Below are positions 1 to 11,518 of a stretch of DNA of 64,000 bases, in pieces (position 1 is the first letter of the stretch; each line of letters starts with the position of its first letter). Made by a program: the position numbers and the translations under genes. The notes under the pieces were generated by a model. That model had not been told where the DNA came from. It did no database searches and saw nothing but the letters and a program-made list of their open reading frames with translations. Location of the stretch: NCBI RefSeq assembly GCF_954871325.1, contig NC_088777.1:32775366-32839365 (forward strand), written 5' to 3'. This stretch comes from Gordionus sp. m RMFG-2023 (taxonomy: Eukaryota; Nematomorpha; Gordioida; Chordodea; Parachordodidae).

Positions 1-762
1 ATTAAATCACATTTAAATGCGCGATATGTGAGTGCATGTGAATCAATGTGTAGATTATTAGAAAATAATATGCATGACCGCTCGCACGCTGTTATTCGCT
101 TAGGAATTCATTTACCTTTACAACAGCCAGTATATTTCACTGCTGGACATGAAAGAGATGCTTTATTGAGATCAGAAAATAAACATACTACTTTAACGGC
201 AAGGTTTGAGTTAAATAAGACAGATCTAGATGCTAGACAATATCTTTATGGGGAAATACCTTATCATTATGTGTTTACAAATTACCATTGGAAACTAAGA
301 AAAAAACGATTAAATGTAATTTCGAGAATGTATTCCGTTCATCCTAATTCTGGTGAATGATTCTTCCTTCGATTATTATTTCTTCATGTTTGCGGGGCTA
401 CAAGTTTTGATTATTTAAAAACTATTAATGGAATTTTAATGAGTACTTTTAAAGAGGCAGCTATTAAAAGAAATTTGTTATCAGATGATAAAGAGTGGGA
501 ATCATGCTTAGAAGAGAGATCAATATATAAAATGCCGCACAACTTCGCCTTTATCTGCATTTTTTGTCAGCCTGAAAATCCTGCATATCTATGGAATAGG
601 TTCAGATTTATGATGATTGAAGATTATTTGCGTCAATATTCAGAAGTAATTGCAATAAACATGGCTTTAATCGACATTGAAAGCGTTTTTCTTGATCATG
701 GTTTATGCTGTCAAAGTTTGATCTTCCTTCACCTACAAAATTCCCCCAAAACAACATTATGA
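1..762 (+). pseudogene. Helitron Rep/helicase protein, linker part (broken)
   Basis: This reading frame enters from beyond the left edge of the window. It encodes the conserved stretch between the rolling-circle Rep domain and the helicase of Helitron proteins. Recognisable pieces are ARYVSACE, HDRSHAVIRLGIHLP, TTLTARFELN and GEIPYHYVF (to about 290), then CGATSFDYLKT and STFKEAAIKRNLLSDDKEW (about 395-500). One in-frame TGA at 358-360 sits where the family usually has an arginine before the FYLRLLL-like segment, and the frame then runs on to 762. A frameshift follows, with the helicase resuming at about 705. The gene is a decayed plain DNA transposon gene. The Rep catalytic HUH and tyrosine motifs would lie left of the window. 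Confidence 0.85.
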
Positions 763-2143
763 TGCCCATGTTGAAGCTGCCGATATCAATCGAGCGTATA
801 TCTAAATTAAACATATTACAAAAATATGCTTTTGATTTAATTATACAAGCGATTGAATTAGAAAATATTCCAGAAAGATATTTCTTCGTGGATGGCCCTG
901 GAGGTTCAGGTAAAACGTATCTTTACAATACCTTAATGTGTTATATGAGAGCAAAAAATCAAATTGTATTTCCTTTAGCAACCGCCGGCATATTCTCTAT
1001 TCTTTTAAAGGGGGGAAGAACCATCCATAGCGGATTTAAATTACCTGTGCCTATCTTTGAAACTTCTACATCCCATATGAATTTACATAGTTCGCTAGCT
1101 CTAGATATTAAAAATAGCAAATTGATTATTATTGATGAGGCCACAATGATGACTAAACAAAACACGCTTTGCGATGCATTGACCGATTACTTAAAGACAT
1201 TATGAAAAATTCCCACCCATTTGGCGGAAAAGTTATTTTATTAGGTGGTGATTTTAGACAGACTTTATCAGTAGTGCCTAAAGGCTCCAAAGTGTATATT
1301 ATAGAGTCCTGTATAAAAAGTTCAGATTTATGGAGCCTTTTTAAAATAATACATTTGATTGATAATATGCGTATTCCATCAGAGCAAGTTGATTACAATG
1401 CTTGGTTACTTAAAATTGGAGATGGGCAGGCTATCAAGCAGCAATTCTGATCTTCCTACAAATAGTGTTGAAATCCCACCTTATTTGCTTGAAAATGATT
1501 CATTAATAAAATGTGTGTATGGTAATTCTATAGAAATTGCTGATATAGATAGTCTTTCAACTAAAATAATATTAACCACCAAAAATAAAATTGCACTTAC
1601 CCTCAACAACGATATCATTAATAAAATTCAGGCCCTATCAAACATTATTATAGTGCAGATTCCATTGAAAGCGATAATAAGGATGATATAATAAATTTTC
1701 CAATAGAATTTTTGCATTCACAAACTCCATCCGGTATGCCACCTCACAAGCTAACACTTAAGGTTGGTACAATTGTTATGCTATTACGCAACTTGAGCCC
1801 AAAGAAAGGACTTTGTAATGGTACCCGTTTAATCATACGACATTTACATATTAATTTTATCGACGCTGAGGTATTGACAGGCACTAATAAGGGTTATCGA
1901 GTTTTTCTCCCACGAATAGATCTAGCTCCAAATGACTCTCAGTTACCATTTACTTTAAAAAGACGACAGTTTCCTATAATTCCCGCTTTTGTGATTACAA
2001 TAAATAAAAGTCAAGGACAAACTTTTAATCATGTAGGCTTATTCCTCCCTGAGCCCGTCTTTGCCCATGGACAACTATATGTGGCTCTTACTAGATGTAA
2101 ATCTCAAAATAATATGAAAATTATGATTTTGCCATCAGAATAA
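705..2143 (+). pseudogene. Helitron PIF1-type helicase domain (frameshifted)
   Basis: This is the C-terminal SF1B/PIF1-like helicase of a Helitron transposase, which unwinds DNA during rolling-circle transposition. Motifs appear in the right order: Walker A GPGGSGKTYLYN (about 897-930), motif Ia ATAGIFS...GRTIHSGFKLP, Walker B IIIDEATMM (about 1125-1150), motif III VILLGGDFRQTLSVVP (about 1220-1270), LKVGTIVMLLRNL...GLCNGTRL (1755-1830), INKSQGQTF (about 2000-2030) and the final LYVALTRC (about 2080-2100). The coding is spread over several frames: 705-1205, 1169-1450, 1359-1691 and 1712-2143. At least three frameshifts are therefore present and it cannot make a working enzyme. The stop is at 2141-2143. 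It is the only autonomous-type Helitron protein in the window and may represent the source family of the short Helitrons to its right. Confidence 0.9.
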
Positions 2144-2273
2144 CAAGGAAAAATTTTAAAAAATGATAAAACATTCACACAAAATATCGTATATAATGAA
2201 ATCTTAAATTCATAATTTGTAAGAAATTTAAAAAGTCACCAACTTTGTTATTCACCATCAAATCACCAACTTT

Positions 2274-2584
2274 ACATCATCTTCAAAAACGAAACCACAT
2301 TGAGCAAAGAAAAGAGAAGTTCTTCACCATCGCTAAACCATCTTCCTCACCAACAACAGTAAATTCTATTTTATAATTTCAATTTACACGTTTTTTTTCA
2401 GGTTATTTACGGCAAACTACGAGCAAGGAAATTATAACATCATCTTCAAAAACGAAACCACATTGAGCAAAGAAAAGAGAACTTCTTCACCATCGCTAAA
2501 CCATCTTCCTCACCAACAACGATAAATTCTACTTTATAATTTCAATTTACACGTATTTCAGGATATTTACGGCAAACTACGAGC
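2274..2584. repeat. Tandem duplication, 163-bp period
   Basis: Two copies (2274-2424 and 2437-2584) begin with ACATCATCTTCAAAAACG and end with GGCAAACTACGAGC. They are close to identical, differing by a short T-run and a few bases. They lie in the non-coding 3' part of the Helitron, downstream of the helicase stop. Confidence 0.9.
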
Positions 2585-3041
2585 CATGGCAAAACATTAA
2601 CAAATAAAAGTCAAGATACGGTGATATACCCGACTAATGCTTAAAATTCTTACATCCCTCTCAATTTTGAAAATATTTTAAATCTCCTTTTTTGGGTAAA
2701 ATTTTATATATTATAAAATTTATTATATTATATTTTTTATATGGCTACAAATTCATATGTGTTGTAACCCGATAATCATCAACTCTTGAAGTATAAATAT
2801 TTATTATATTTTCTTATAATTCATATCTTTGTCTCTTTTTTTCTATTTCTTCCTTCTTTTTTTCATTTCTTTGCTCCCCTAAAATCCATCTCCTACCTTC
2901 ACGCGGTGGGGAGTGAACAGCAATTCTGACTAACAGGAGCTCTGGTAAATAATGTTAGTATTTAGGGTGCTAATAAGAGATATTGTTTCATTTTTGTAAT
3001 TTTAAATATAAATTTCTAAATCACATCTCAAATTATAATTC
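2585..3041. other. AT-rich Helitron 3' flank, no gene
   Basis: No coding signal is seen. The segment at about 2968-3035 (GTGCTAATAAGAGAT... to ...AAATCACATCTCA) recurs at about 4109-4190, beyond the MITE. This suggests two tandem copies of a Helitron 3' end. Confidence 0.6.
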
Positions 3042-3059
3042 CCCGTCATTCTTGACGGG
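3042..3059 (+). mobile_element. Helitron-type 3' hairpin (first)
   Basis: CCCGTC, a 6-nt loop, then GACGGG form a perfect 6-bp stem. The original downstream tail was split by the MITE at 3067-4097. Across the insertion it reads TGATCAG then TGTGATGCTAA followed by T, so the end may be CTAA, or it may have decayed. The same stem recurs at 4362, 7507, 10547, 24710 and 57926. Confidence 0.65.
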
Positions 3060-3066
3060 TGATCAG

Positions 3067-4097
3067 TAGTGTTGTTAATCAGCTTAGCCGAGTCGGCTCG
3101 AACAGAGCTCACCCAAATTTTGGGTCGTTTTTTTTGACTCCAACTCAAAGTATTGGTCGTTTTTTTACGACTTCGACCCGAGTTCAAGCCGAAAAAAACG
3201 ACTTAGACCCAAAATATGGGTCGTTTTTTTCGACTCCGACCCAAGTCCAAGCCGAAAAAAACGACCTCGACCCAAAATATGGGTCGTTTTTTACGACTCC
3301 GACTCAAAATTTGGGTTGTATTTTTCGACTCAAACTTGAAATTTGGGTCGTATTTTTCGACTCAAACTTGAAGTTTGGGTCATATTTTTCGACTCAAACT
3401 TGAAGTTTGGGTCGTATTTTTCGACTCCAACTCAAAGTTTGGGTCGTTTTTCTGACTCAGACTCAAACATCGGGTCGTTTCATTCAATCCGACCCAAAAT
3501 ATGGATCTTTTTTTTTAAAGACGACTTAAAGTTAGGGTTGCTTTTTTTCACCCCTAACCCAATATCTAGATCATTTTTTTCGACCAAAAGTCAAATAACA
3601 TTTAGTATATATTAATATTTTAGGCAGGAAAGTTACTTAAAACTTCTTTAAATTATAATGCTCTGATTAACTATTCATCATAGTTATATTTTAAAATTTT
3701 TAAGTGAAGATTTACCATAGAAAAGTGCCATTTGTCATGATGGTTATTTTTGAACTTTTTCAAATGAAATAGATAAAAATATATATTGTAGACATGTTAA
3801 ATCAAAATTTTGAGTCGAAAAATACGACCCAAATTTCAAGTTTGAGTCGAAAAATACAACCCAAATTTTGAGTCGGAGTCGTAAAAAACGACCCATATTT
3901 TGGGTCGAGGTCGTTTTTTTCGGCTTGGACTTGGGTCGGAGTCGAAAAAAACGACCCATATTTTGGGTCGAAGTCGTTTTTTTCGGCTTGAACTCGGGTC
4001 GAAGTCGAAAAAAACGACCCAAGCATAGAGTCGGAGTCGAATAAAACGACCCGAGCTTTGGGTCGGGGTCGCGACTCGCGGCGTTTTAACAACACTA
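3067..4097. mobile_element. Foldback hAT MITE with GGGTCG word arrays
   Basis: The 12-bp terminal inverted repeats are TAGTGTTGTTAA and TTAACAACACTA. A perfect 8-bp target duplication, GTGATCAG, sits at 3059-3066 and 4098-4105. The 8-bp duplication and TAGNG-type end assign it to the hAT superfamily. Both arms consist of short words of the type GGGTCGTTTTTTTCGACTC, repeated many times on the left (about 3110-3590). They return in reverse complement on the right (about 3805-4080), so the whole unit can fold back on itself. Frames that stay open across the arms (FFDSTPTQ-like repeats) are a by-product of the repeat and not genes. No transposase is present. It is inserted in Helitron-derived DNA. 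Confidence 0.9.
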
Positions 4098-4361
4098 GTG
4101 ATCAGTGTGATGCTAATATGAGATATTTTTTCATTTTTATTCATTTTTGTAATTTAAAATATAAATTTCGAAATCACATCTCATAAAATAGGAAAATTTC
4201 TGATTCATCCATCATCAAATAAAGGTAAAATATATTATTCATCAATCATTGAATAAAAAAGACAATTCATCACTCTTAGTCTTAATGGGTTGGAATTGGC
4301 CTGAAGGAGGAGGGGGAGGGGTAAAAAGAATTATCGTAAAAGAACGAATAAAATTCTCACC

Positions 4362-4390
4362 CCCGTCATTTTTGACGGGTTATCAACTAG
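4362..4390 (+). mobile_element. Helitron 3' end (hairpin + CTAG)
   Basis: CCCGTC (4362-4367), a loop of six, and GACGGG (4374-4379) are followed by an 11-nt tail ending in CTAG (4387-4390) and a host T. This is the canonical Helitron 3' terminus. It lies on the same strand as the helicase at 705-2143 and could be that element's end or the end of a tandemly inserted relative. Confidence 0.8.
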
Positions 4391-5030
4391 TTATAATATA
4401 GTTTATTAACTATTTAATAGCATAAAAACTAGAAATCTGCAAAGCTCGGCCTGGCTCTAATCAGCCCGTTAAAAATTTTTGATTTGATGCTCGGTAGAAA
4501 ATTTTATAGACTAGTATGTTAATTTTTATAAAAACAACTTATTATTATGATTTAAAATGTACTAAATTATATATTATTTAATAATTTTAATGCATTAATA
4601 GTAAATATATAAAATTGGTCATTTCTCTTTAGACTTGTCTTTGGCTTATATTTCATATCTTAAATAATATCTATAGTTTATCACTTTTTTTATATATACA
4701 TGTTCCAAAGAAATATGAACTATAGTCATTAGTTTTAGTTTAAGACATTATGGACTTTTACATTCTTTCTATCTAATTATTGTTTAAAATATATGCATAC
4801 ATTTTTGGGGGAGGGTGGTGGGGAGGGAGCTTAGGAAGATATTTTTTATTATCTTAGAATAATATTCACAAAAAGAAAGTGACATATTTTTGGGGAAGGG
4901 GGGGAAGGGTATTCCTCCAAACCCACTGGCTACGCCTTTGGTTATCTTATTATAAAATAAATACAAACTGCATGCCATTAAATAAAAATATCACTTCTTT
5001 CTAATACTAAAAACCTTTAAATCGGGTGAA
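4391..5030. other. AT-rich, with one end of a GGCGTAGC hAT-like repeat
   Basis: No gene is seen. The part from about 4610 to 4941 matches, in reverse complement, the repeat that begins at about 37251. It ends in ...GGCTACGCCTTTGG with G-rich runs just inside, so it is one side of a hAT-like element. The other end was not located. Confidence 0.45.
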
Positions 5031-5034
5031 ATAT

Positions 5035-5940
5035 TTTCCTGAGGAGTAGGAAAAAATAGGAACAACTTCTTATTATACCCTGGAGTCTTATAACTCTTTT
5101 ACAATATAAAAACCTATAATTTGTTTGAAAAATAAGTTATTAAAAATAATATCATTGCTTGGAACTCCTTTATAATATAAAAATAATCCAATTGAAAACA
5201 TAATTAAAAATTTTTCATTATTTTTTATCTTAAAAATGAATATAAGTTCGTCGAATTCCTTATTATACTCAGGATATTCAAACTCGTTTCTATTACTAAT
5301 GCTTAACTCAGCTCAAAACAGAATATTTTATTCATATTTTTATTTCCCTTGTAGACTAAAAATAATAATAACAGTGCCAATTTCTTACGAATCCCAACGA
5401 TCTTATAACTATATCAAAAACATTTAACATGGCTTATATAGTTATTTAAAATCTTTTGATATTTTGTTTTGTGTAGGAAATTATATAAGAGAATTTGTTT
5501 TAAGATCAAAAGACCTAAGAGATTTTCTCTTATACCAATTTTTCTTAACCGAGCTCAAAACAGATATTTGATTTTTTATATATATTTTTTTATTTTCTTT
5601 GGAGAATGAGAAAATAATTGTGCCAATTTCTTATTAGACACAAAGGTCTTATTATTTTTTCTAATATCAAAAACATTTATCTGATCACATAAAGTTTTTA
5701 GAATTTTTTTATTTTTTATTATTTCGTGGAGTAAAAAATAATGACAGTGCCAATCTATTACTAGAACCAAAGGACTTAGAACTTCTTTATAATACCAAAA
5801 ACTTTAGCACAATAAATTTATATTTTTAATGTTAGGAAAATAAAAAATAAATGAAGGGCCAATTTTCTATTTGTACCTAAAAGTCTCAAAACATTTTTCT
5901 AATATCAAAAATCTTTAACTCGTCTAAAAACAAATTAGTT
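5035..5940. repeat. Degenerate tandem array, unit about 120-150 bp
   Basis: About seven diverged copies share the order: GTGCCAATTTCTTAT, a short variable part, GGTCTTA(GAACT), then a TTTATAATATCAAAAAC-like block and TTTAAC(TCG). Copies can be seen near 5070, 5160, 5255, 5375, 5620, 5750 and 5870. No long open frame crosses it. Its origin is unknown and may be an old satellite. Confidence 0.6.
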
Positions 5941-6695
5941 AAAATATCTATATATTTTTACCCATTGTTAACCCAACGAATTGACATTATAAATAGGTTC
6001 AATAGGCCAATTTAGTCGAATCGGGTTTTATTTATGTGTCAATGGATTGGAGGGCTAGGGTCTATTTTTGGGCTCAAAACTTGCTCGGTTTGGGCAAAAC
6101 CGCTTAACCCATCAATTTAATAACTCTATATTGCTATACCCCGAGTTTTAATTTTTTTTATCATATAATACCGAAATTTAATTTCGATCATTATTCTCAT
6201 GTGTCAAAATTTAAAATGCTGAATATTTGATTTTTAGCAATGCTGTTAGAACTACTTTTAAAATGTAGCTCACTATAACTTAGGTAACTTTCCAATTATT
6301 TTAGCTACTATTTTACTAAAGAAATAGCGCGCTATATCTAAACTTTAAATGTAGAATAGCTATTTAAGAAGCTACTTTTAAAATTATGTTGAAATTTATT
6401 TTCCTTAAATATTAGGATAGCGAATAAATAAAATATTGCCTCCTCATTTATATATTTTTTTATAATTGTATATTAAATTTTTATTTCAATTTTAAATATA
6501 ATAATAATATCTCAGTAAAATATTTTTATAATAAACTATTAGTTATATAGAATTTAATTAATATATTTTGCATTTGCTGTTAAGAGAATATATTTCTAAA
6601 AGTTTATCTTTTTCATAAAAAACATCCTTTACTAACTATTTAATGTCTTTACAATATAAGTGGGTGGGATTACTTTTTAACAATATGTGTCCACC
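5941..6695. other. AT-rich; degenerate GC-word and GTAGC arms
   Basis: No gene is seen. A GC-richer patch at about 5985-6110 (GGGCTAGGG, TTGGGC, AACCCATC words) looks like one eroded element arm. At about 6240-6390 there are GTAGC/AGCTACTTTTAAAA words, including TGCTGTTAGAACTACTTTTA. These resemble the arms of the hAT at 54218-59270, so an old single arm of that family is likely. Confidence 0.4.
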
Positions 6696-7032
6696 CAATG
6701 ACATATAATAATACCTAGACTGACGATTCATTCATTAAAAGTGTACATCAATACAAATCAGCTAGAGACGCCATCTTGGTTACTGTAATAAATATTAAAA
6801 TTTTAAACGAGAGCCTAATTTTATATTATATCTGATGCAAACTTTATTAAAGAATTGCCTGATCATCGAGATAATAAGAAAGTAAGTTATCAATTTAATA
6901 TTAGTTTTTAACATGAAAATAATTATTATAAAGATTACCAAAATGGCGGGTCCAGCTGATTTGCTTTTAACGATGCTTAAAAATGCATTTTAATGAATGA
7001 ATCGTCAGTCTAGGTATTATTATATGTCATTG
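6696..7032. mobile_element. hAT-type MITE, copy 1 (CAATGACATATA)
   Basis: The terminal inverted repeat is about 45 bp, starting CAATGACATATAATAATACC and ending in its complement. The 8-bp target duplication TGTCCACC lies at 6688-6695 and 7033-7040. It has no coding capacity and is 337 bp long. A second copy at 10063-10377 has its own, different 8-bp duplication, which fixes the borders of both. Confidence 0.95.
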
Positions 7033-7040
7033 TGTCCACC

Positions 7041-7495
7041 CTTTCAATTTCGAATATTAAAAAATACCAAAAAGATAAATGAGCTAAAATGGCGTCCAAT
7101 ATAGCTCTAAATAAGTTTGAAGCGAGAGAATTTAATATTAAAATAAAATATAAAACCTACATGAAAAATAAGTTAAATATTGAATTATTTATACTGACTT
7201 AACAATAAATATTTAACTAAACCGAATGAAGTTAGCTTTACATGATTGAAATCATGGCTATAACTTGATACTTGGAACAAAAAATTTAGGTTGATAAGCA
7301 TGATATATAAGAGAGTAAAAAGAGAAGGTCCAAATTAATAGATTATTGTCATTTTTGGGACTGTAAAAGACACATTTTTAGGTATTAAGGATGTATATAT
7401 TTCTGTATCTTACTAAATTACCACAATATTTATTTCACAAAAAAATTATTTATGTCAAAATTTTGTAAATGATTATGTGTATTATTTATTATAAA
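7041..7495. other. AT-rich spacer
   Basis: No gene, repeat or element end was recognised here. Confidence 0.5.
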
Positions 7496-9865
7496 CTAGT
7501 AGATAGCCAGTCTAAAATGACGGGGAATAAGAATTTTCTTCTTATATTTATGCTAGATGTTACCTGTTATTTGAAAATTATATCCAATTTTATTCTTTTT
7601 ACCCCCTCCCCTCTTCAGGCCACGTTCAATCCATTAAAATTAAGACTAAATACTATAGTTTGAGTAAGAATAAATTATAAATTTAAAGCTTTTACTTGAT
7701 AATACCAATATGTCAAATTTACTGATCATTTATACATAATATTTAATATTAAAAAAAAATCCCAGGTAAAGTACAAAGTCATAATAATTTTGAAAAATTC
7801 ATCCAAGCTGAATGAAAGATCATAATAATTTTGGTAGTTGAGAACTGAAATAAAACATTTAAATAATCATAATGAATTTAAAAATACAATAAAAATCAGA
7901 TTTTCATGAGCCTTGGTTTTTTGATCAGGTCAAGCCCAGGCCTGCAAAATAACTTGTTTTAGGCCAATGTCTGACCCATAGTTAATAATAAAAAAATTAT
8001 CAAACGTCCAAGCTCATAATTTTCCCCAAGCCCAGCCCAACTCATAATAATTTTATAAAAATTTTTCTCAAGCCTGGCCAACCCATAGTAATTTTCAAAA
8101 TTTTTTCCCAAACCTGGAGATAGGTAAATCTCTGGATCCTATAAAATGGTAAGCTTTTAAAAAAGTAGGATCCTTAAAAATTGTTATATTAATTTAGTTT
8201 ATTAAAAATGTACTTTATATATTTTTCAGTTAGTTAGGTAAAATATTCATAAGAGTTAAAAGGACATATTGTGCAGCCTGACAAAATGGATAGCCTTAAA
8301 AATAGGTAGGATGATTAAAATAATATAAATTTAATTAAAAAGTTAAAAAATTACTTGCCTAAATTATTAAGTCTTATCAGGAGATAAAAAGTGATACTTT
8401 TGTATTATTCACTATTCATTTACATTTTCCAGAATTATTTTATGTTTGTTTATAGATATATTCTTAAATATTATTTTATATTTATTTGTGCGCAAAAGTC
8501 ATGCGAATGAAACAAAATAAGATAAGGGTGATTTATTTTGTGAACATTTATAGAAATAGACCCAAAAATAAATGACTTAAATTGGAGGAAAAGGAAGAAT
8601 AAAACTATTTACATTCCTACGTTACGTTTAAATTTATCTGTTTTCAGATATAATATTTTAACGATAAGTATTTCCTTATTAAGTTTATAATTTACTATTT
8701 TAAGATAAGAGTGCACTCGTTATTCATTTCCTCCGATTTCCTCCGGAGATTATATTAGAAGATAAGGTTGAGCAAAAGCAACATTTATTACTTAAATTCC
8801 TCAGTAGTATAAAAGTCTATGTAGCCGTTATATTAAAATGAATCCATTGTGTTAATTAAAACCATACAGCATCCTAAATTGTATCATTATTAGTCATCAA
8901 TTTATTAATTTTAGTTACACAACAGTTTGGCTTAATTTTAATAAATCATAATCTAATTTGTGAGATAGATGAGACATTCAGTCTAGTTTAACACAATTTA
9001 ATAAACTTATTCAAATATTTAAAATTTTCAAACCAGGAAAATGTGATGAGAAATTCAGTTTGATTTAACACAATTTAATAGACTTATTCAAATATTTAAA
9101 ATTTTCAAAACAGAGAAATGTGATTGAATAAGGCAATTTATATCAAGTAGTTGCTTGAAATTTTGTGATATTTAGTGATACTTAGTGAAAGTAAGTGTTA
9201 AAGAGTAACCAAGTTTACATTGGTCATAATGTTTTTGAACCACATAAGATCAACCTGCATTTAAATTTTCTATTTTTTAATTAACACTTTCTTGATTAAA
9301 TTTACACAACGCTTTAACCTAATTAAAGATTCTTATTCTAAATTTATAAAGTAGATAAAACATTTAGTATAATTAACTTAATTTAATATTCTTATTTAAA
9401 TATTTAAACTTCAGAAAACAAACAGATATAAGTGAATAAAGCAATTATAAGGATTAGTTGCCTGAAGATTTACAATATACTTGTATGATCCATAGCCTTC
9501 AGCCTGTTTCACATGAAAATCCTAGAGTGCCTCTTATTTAGAGAATTTTTTTTAAATTACTGGCACTCCGATTTCAGGAATTCAATGAAAATGATTAACT
9601 TGTTGAACCATCGTCCAAGCAGTATTGTTTATAAATATCTACCCATTTTTGCAAAATCAAATGTGATAAATCGCTAAAAGTAATAATCGCTAAAAATAAT
9701 AAAAAATATTATCTATTTAAAAATAAATTAACACTGTTGGTAGGATCATCTGTTTGTATAAAATAAATAAATAAAATCAACAAATAAAAAATATAAAAAT
9801 AAATACGTACCGATGACATGACGTCACGATGACGTAGTGAGGACATCGGAAAATTATAATATAGA
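7496..9865 (-). mobile_element. Non-autonomous Helitron H1
   Basis: Read on the minus strand, the element starts with TC followed by TATATTATAATTTTCCG at 9865 and ends with a hairpin (7507-7524, one mismatch) plus an 11-nt tail ending in CTAG at 7496. It is flanked by host A at 7495 and T at 9866, as Helitrons require. No transposase is encoded. The interior shares words such as CAAGCCCAGCCCAAC with H2 and H3. The right-hand 125 bp (about 9741-9865, with GATGACATGACGTCACGATG) recurs at about 13514-13657 in H2, which is what identifies the shared 5' terminus. Confidence 0.85.
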
Positions 9866-10062
9866 TATAAAAATAATTTCAATATGTCATTACATGTAGT
9901 ATTATTATTTCTTTTATTGAATTGTGATCAGTAGCCCTACAACAGGGAGGGGGGGGATCCGAGGCAACGGTACTTTTTAAAAAAAAAATTGGACAAATAG
10001 CAAAGTAATTTTTTTATGAAATATTTAATTGTTTATACTTATCTTATAAAAGGTATTACATC

Positions 10063-10377
10063 CAATGACATATATAATACCTAGACTGACGATTCATTCA
10101 TTAAAAGTGTACATCAATGCAAATCAGCTGGAGACGCCATCTTTGTTACACTAATCATTATTAAAATTTTAAACGAAAGCCTAATTCATTCCTATATCTG
10201 ATGCAAACTTTATTAAAGAATTACCGGTTTATCGAGATAAAAAGCAAGTTATCAATTTAATAGTAGTTTTTATACTATATGTGTTAGCAAAATGGCGGGT
10301 CCAGCTGATTTTCTTTCGACCCTTAAAAATGCATTTTAATGAATGAATCGTCAGTCTAGGTTTTATATATGTCATTG
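10063..10377. mobile_element. hAT-type MITE, copy 2
   Basis: This is the same family as 6696-7032, with CAATGACATATA at both ends. The perfect 8-bp duplication ATTACATC lies at 10055-10062 and 10378-10385. It is 315 bp long and has no coding capacity. Confidence 0.95.
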
Positions 10378-11230
10378 ATTACATCGCAATTTAAGAAAAA
10401 GAAATAAAAAGTGGAAATTCAATGCTGTTGGTATAATAAATATTTTTATTAATATAATTATTTTTTAAAAGTGTATAATGAAAATGTGTTAAAATATAAT
10501 ATCCGACTCTGATAATGATCATGAAATTTAATCGTCTAGGAGAAAGCCTGTCAAAAATGACAGGGAATGAGATTTTTATTCTTTTTTTTACGATAGATGT
10601 CATGCCAGGTCCAAGCTCACAATATTAGGAAGCATCCAAAATCTTATAATTATAAAAAAGTTTATCAAGCCCAGCTCAACCCTTAATAATTTGTAAAAGA
10701 TATTCCCAAGTCAGTTGCAAGCTAATATTAATTTTGAGGTTCCAAGCCCAGTCGTATCCAATATAATTTTGAAAATTTTTTCCCACCTCGGAAATAGTTA
10801 AATTTTTAATTGATTTATCAAGAGAAAATATCTGATTTACCAATTAGTTTAAGATGTAAAAAAAACATGTGAATCCCGTATTAAGGGAAACTGAGAAAGC
10901 CTGGGCAAACCACTTATTAGAGAATCATGATAAATAAAATAAAAATAACCGACTCTTATACTTTTTGGTAATATGATCAATTAAAATTATATCTAAAAAA
11001 TAAATTTTTTATTTTGTTAACTTTATTATTTTTTTTCAAATAATCACAAAATTTAAAGAATATATATATATTAAGAAATTATATTAACTAAAAATCATAT
11101 CTTTATAAATTTATTATTAAAATGTATGATATAATAACGATTAATATAATAGTAAATTTCATTAATATGTCAATTTAAAAAATAATCACATTTGTTAGTA
11201 TATCTTTTAAGGATAAATAATAATATATTT

Positions 11231-11319
11231 AAATAATATAAATAAATATATAGTAAATTAATATAATAAATTATTTAAATAATATAAATAAATATATAGT
11301 AAATTAATATAATAAATTG
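11231..11319. repeat. Tandem repeat, 46-bp unit, two copies
   Basis: Units start at 11231 and 11277 with AAATAATATAAATAAATATA and are nearly identical. They lie inside the H2-specific insert. Confidence 0.85.
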
Positions 11320-11374
11320 AGCATATGATTTAAAAGAATTATGAGTTTTCATAGTTTGCCCTTCAGTTTTTCTT

Positions 11375-11518
11375 CTTCCATCTGAATATTCCTCTCTTGT
11401 TCTTAATTGTTTTTCTCATCGCCGATTCTGTGATTAGGGTTTGGTTCTTTTGTTGACTTCCATCTGAATATCCCTCTCTTGTTCTTAATTGCTCTTCTCA
11501 TCGCCGATTCTGTGATTA
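11375..11518. repeat. Direct repeats of 62 bp, two copies
   Basis: Copies at 11375-11436 and 11457-11518 run from CTTCCATCTGAATAT to GATTCTGTGATTA, with only a few differences. They are separated by 20 bp. They abut the end of the reading frame at 11516-11890. Confidence 0.9.

Noticed and set aside
3059-3615. Long plus-strand frames rich in FFDSTPTQ repeats (also on minus at 3744-4144)
   Set aside because: They are open only because the MITE arm repeat lacks stops. The same peptide words appear on both strands and no start or context supports a gene.
6688-7042. A 10-bp target duplication (GTGTCCACCC) for the first MITE copy
   Set aside because: The second copy supports only an 8-bp duplication. 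The extra base on each side in copy 1 is chance.
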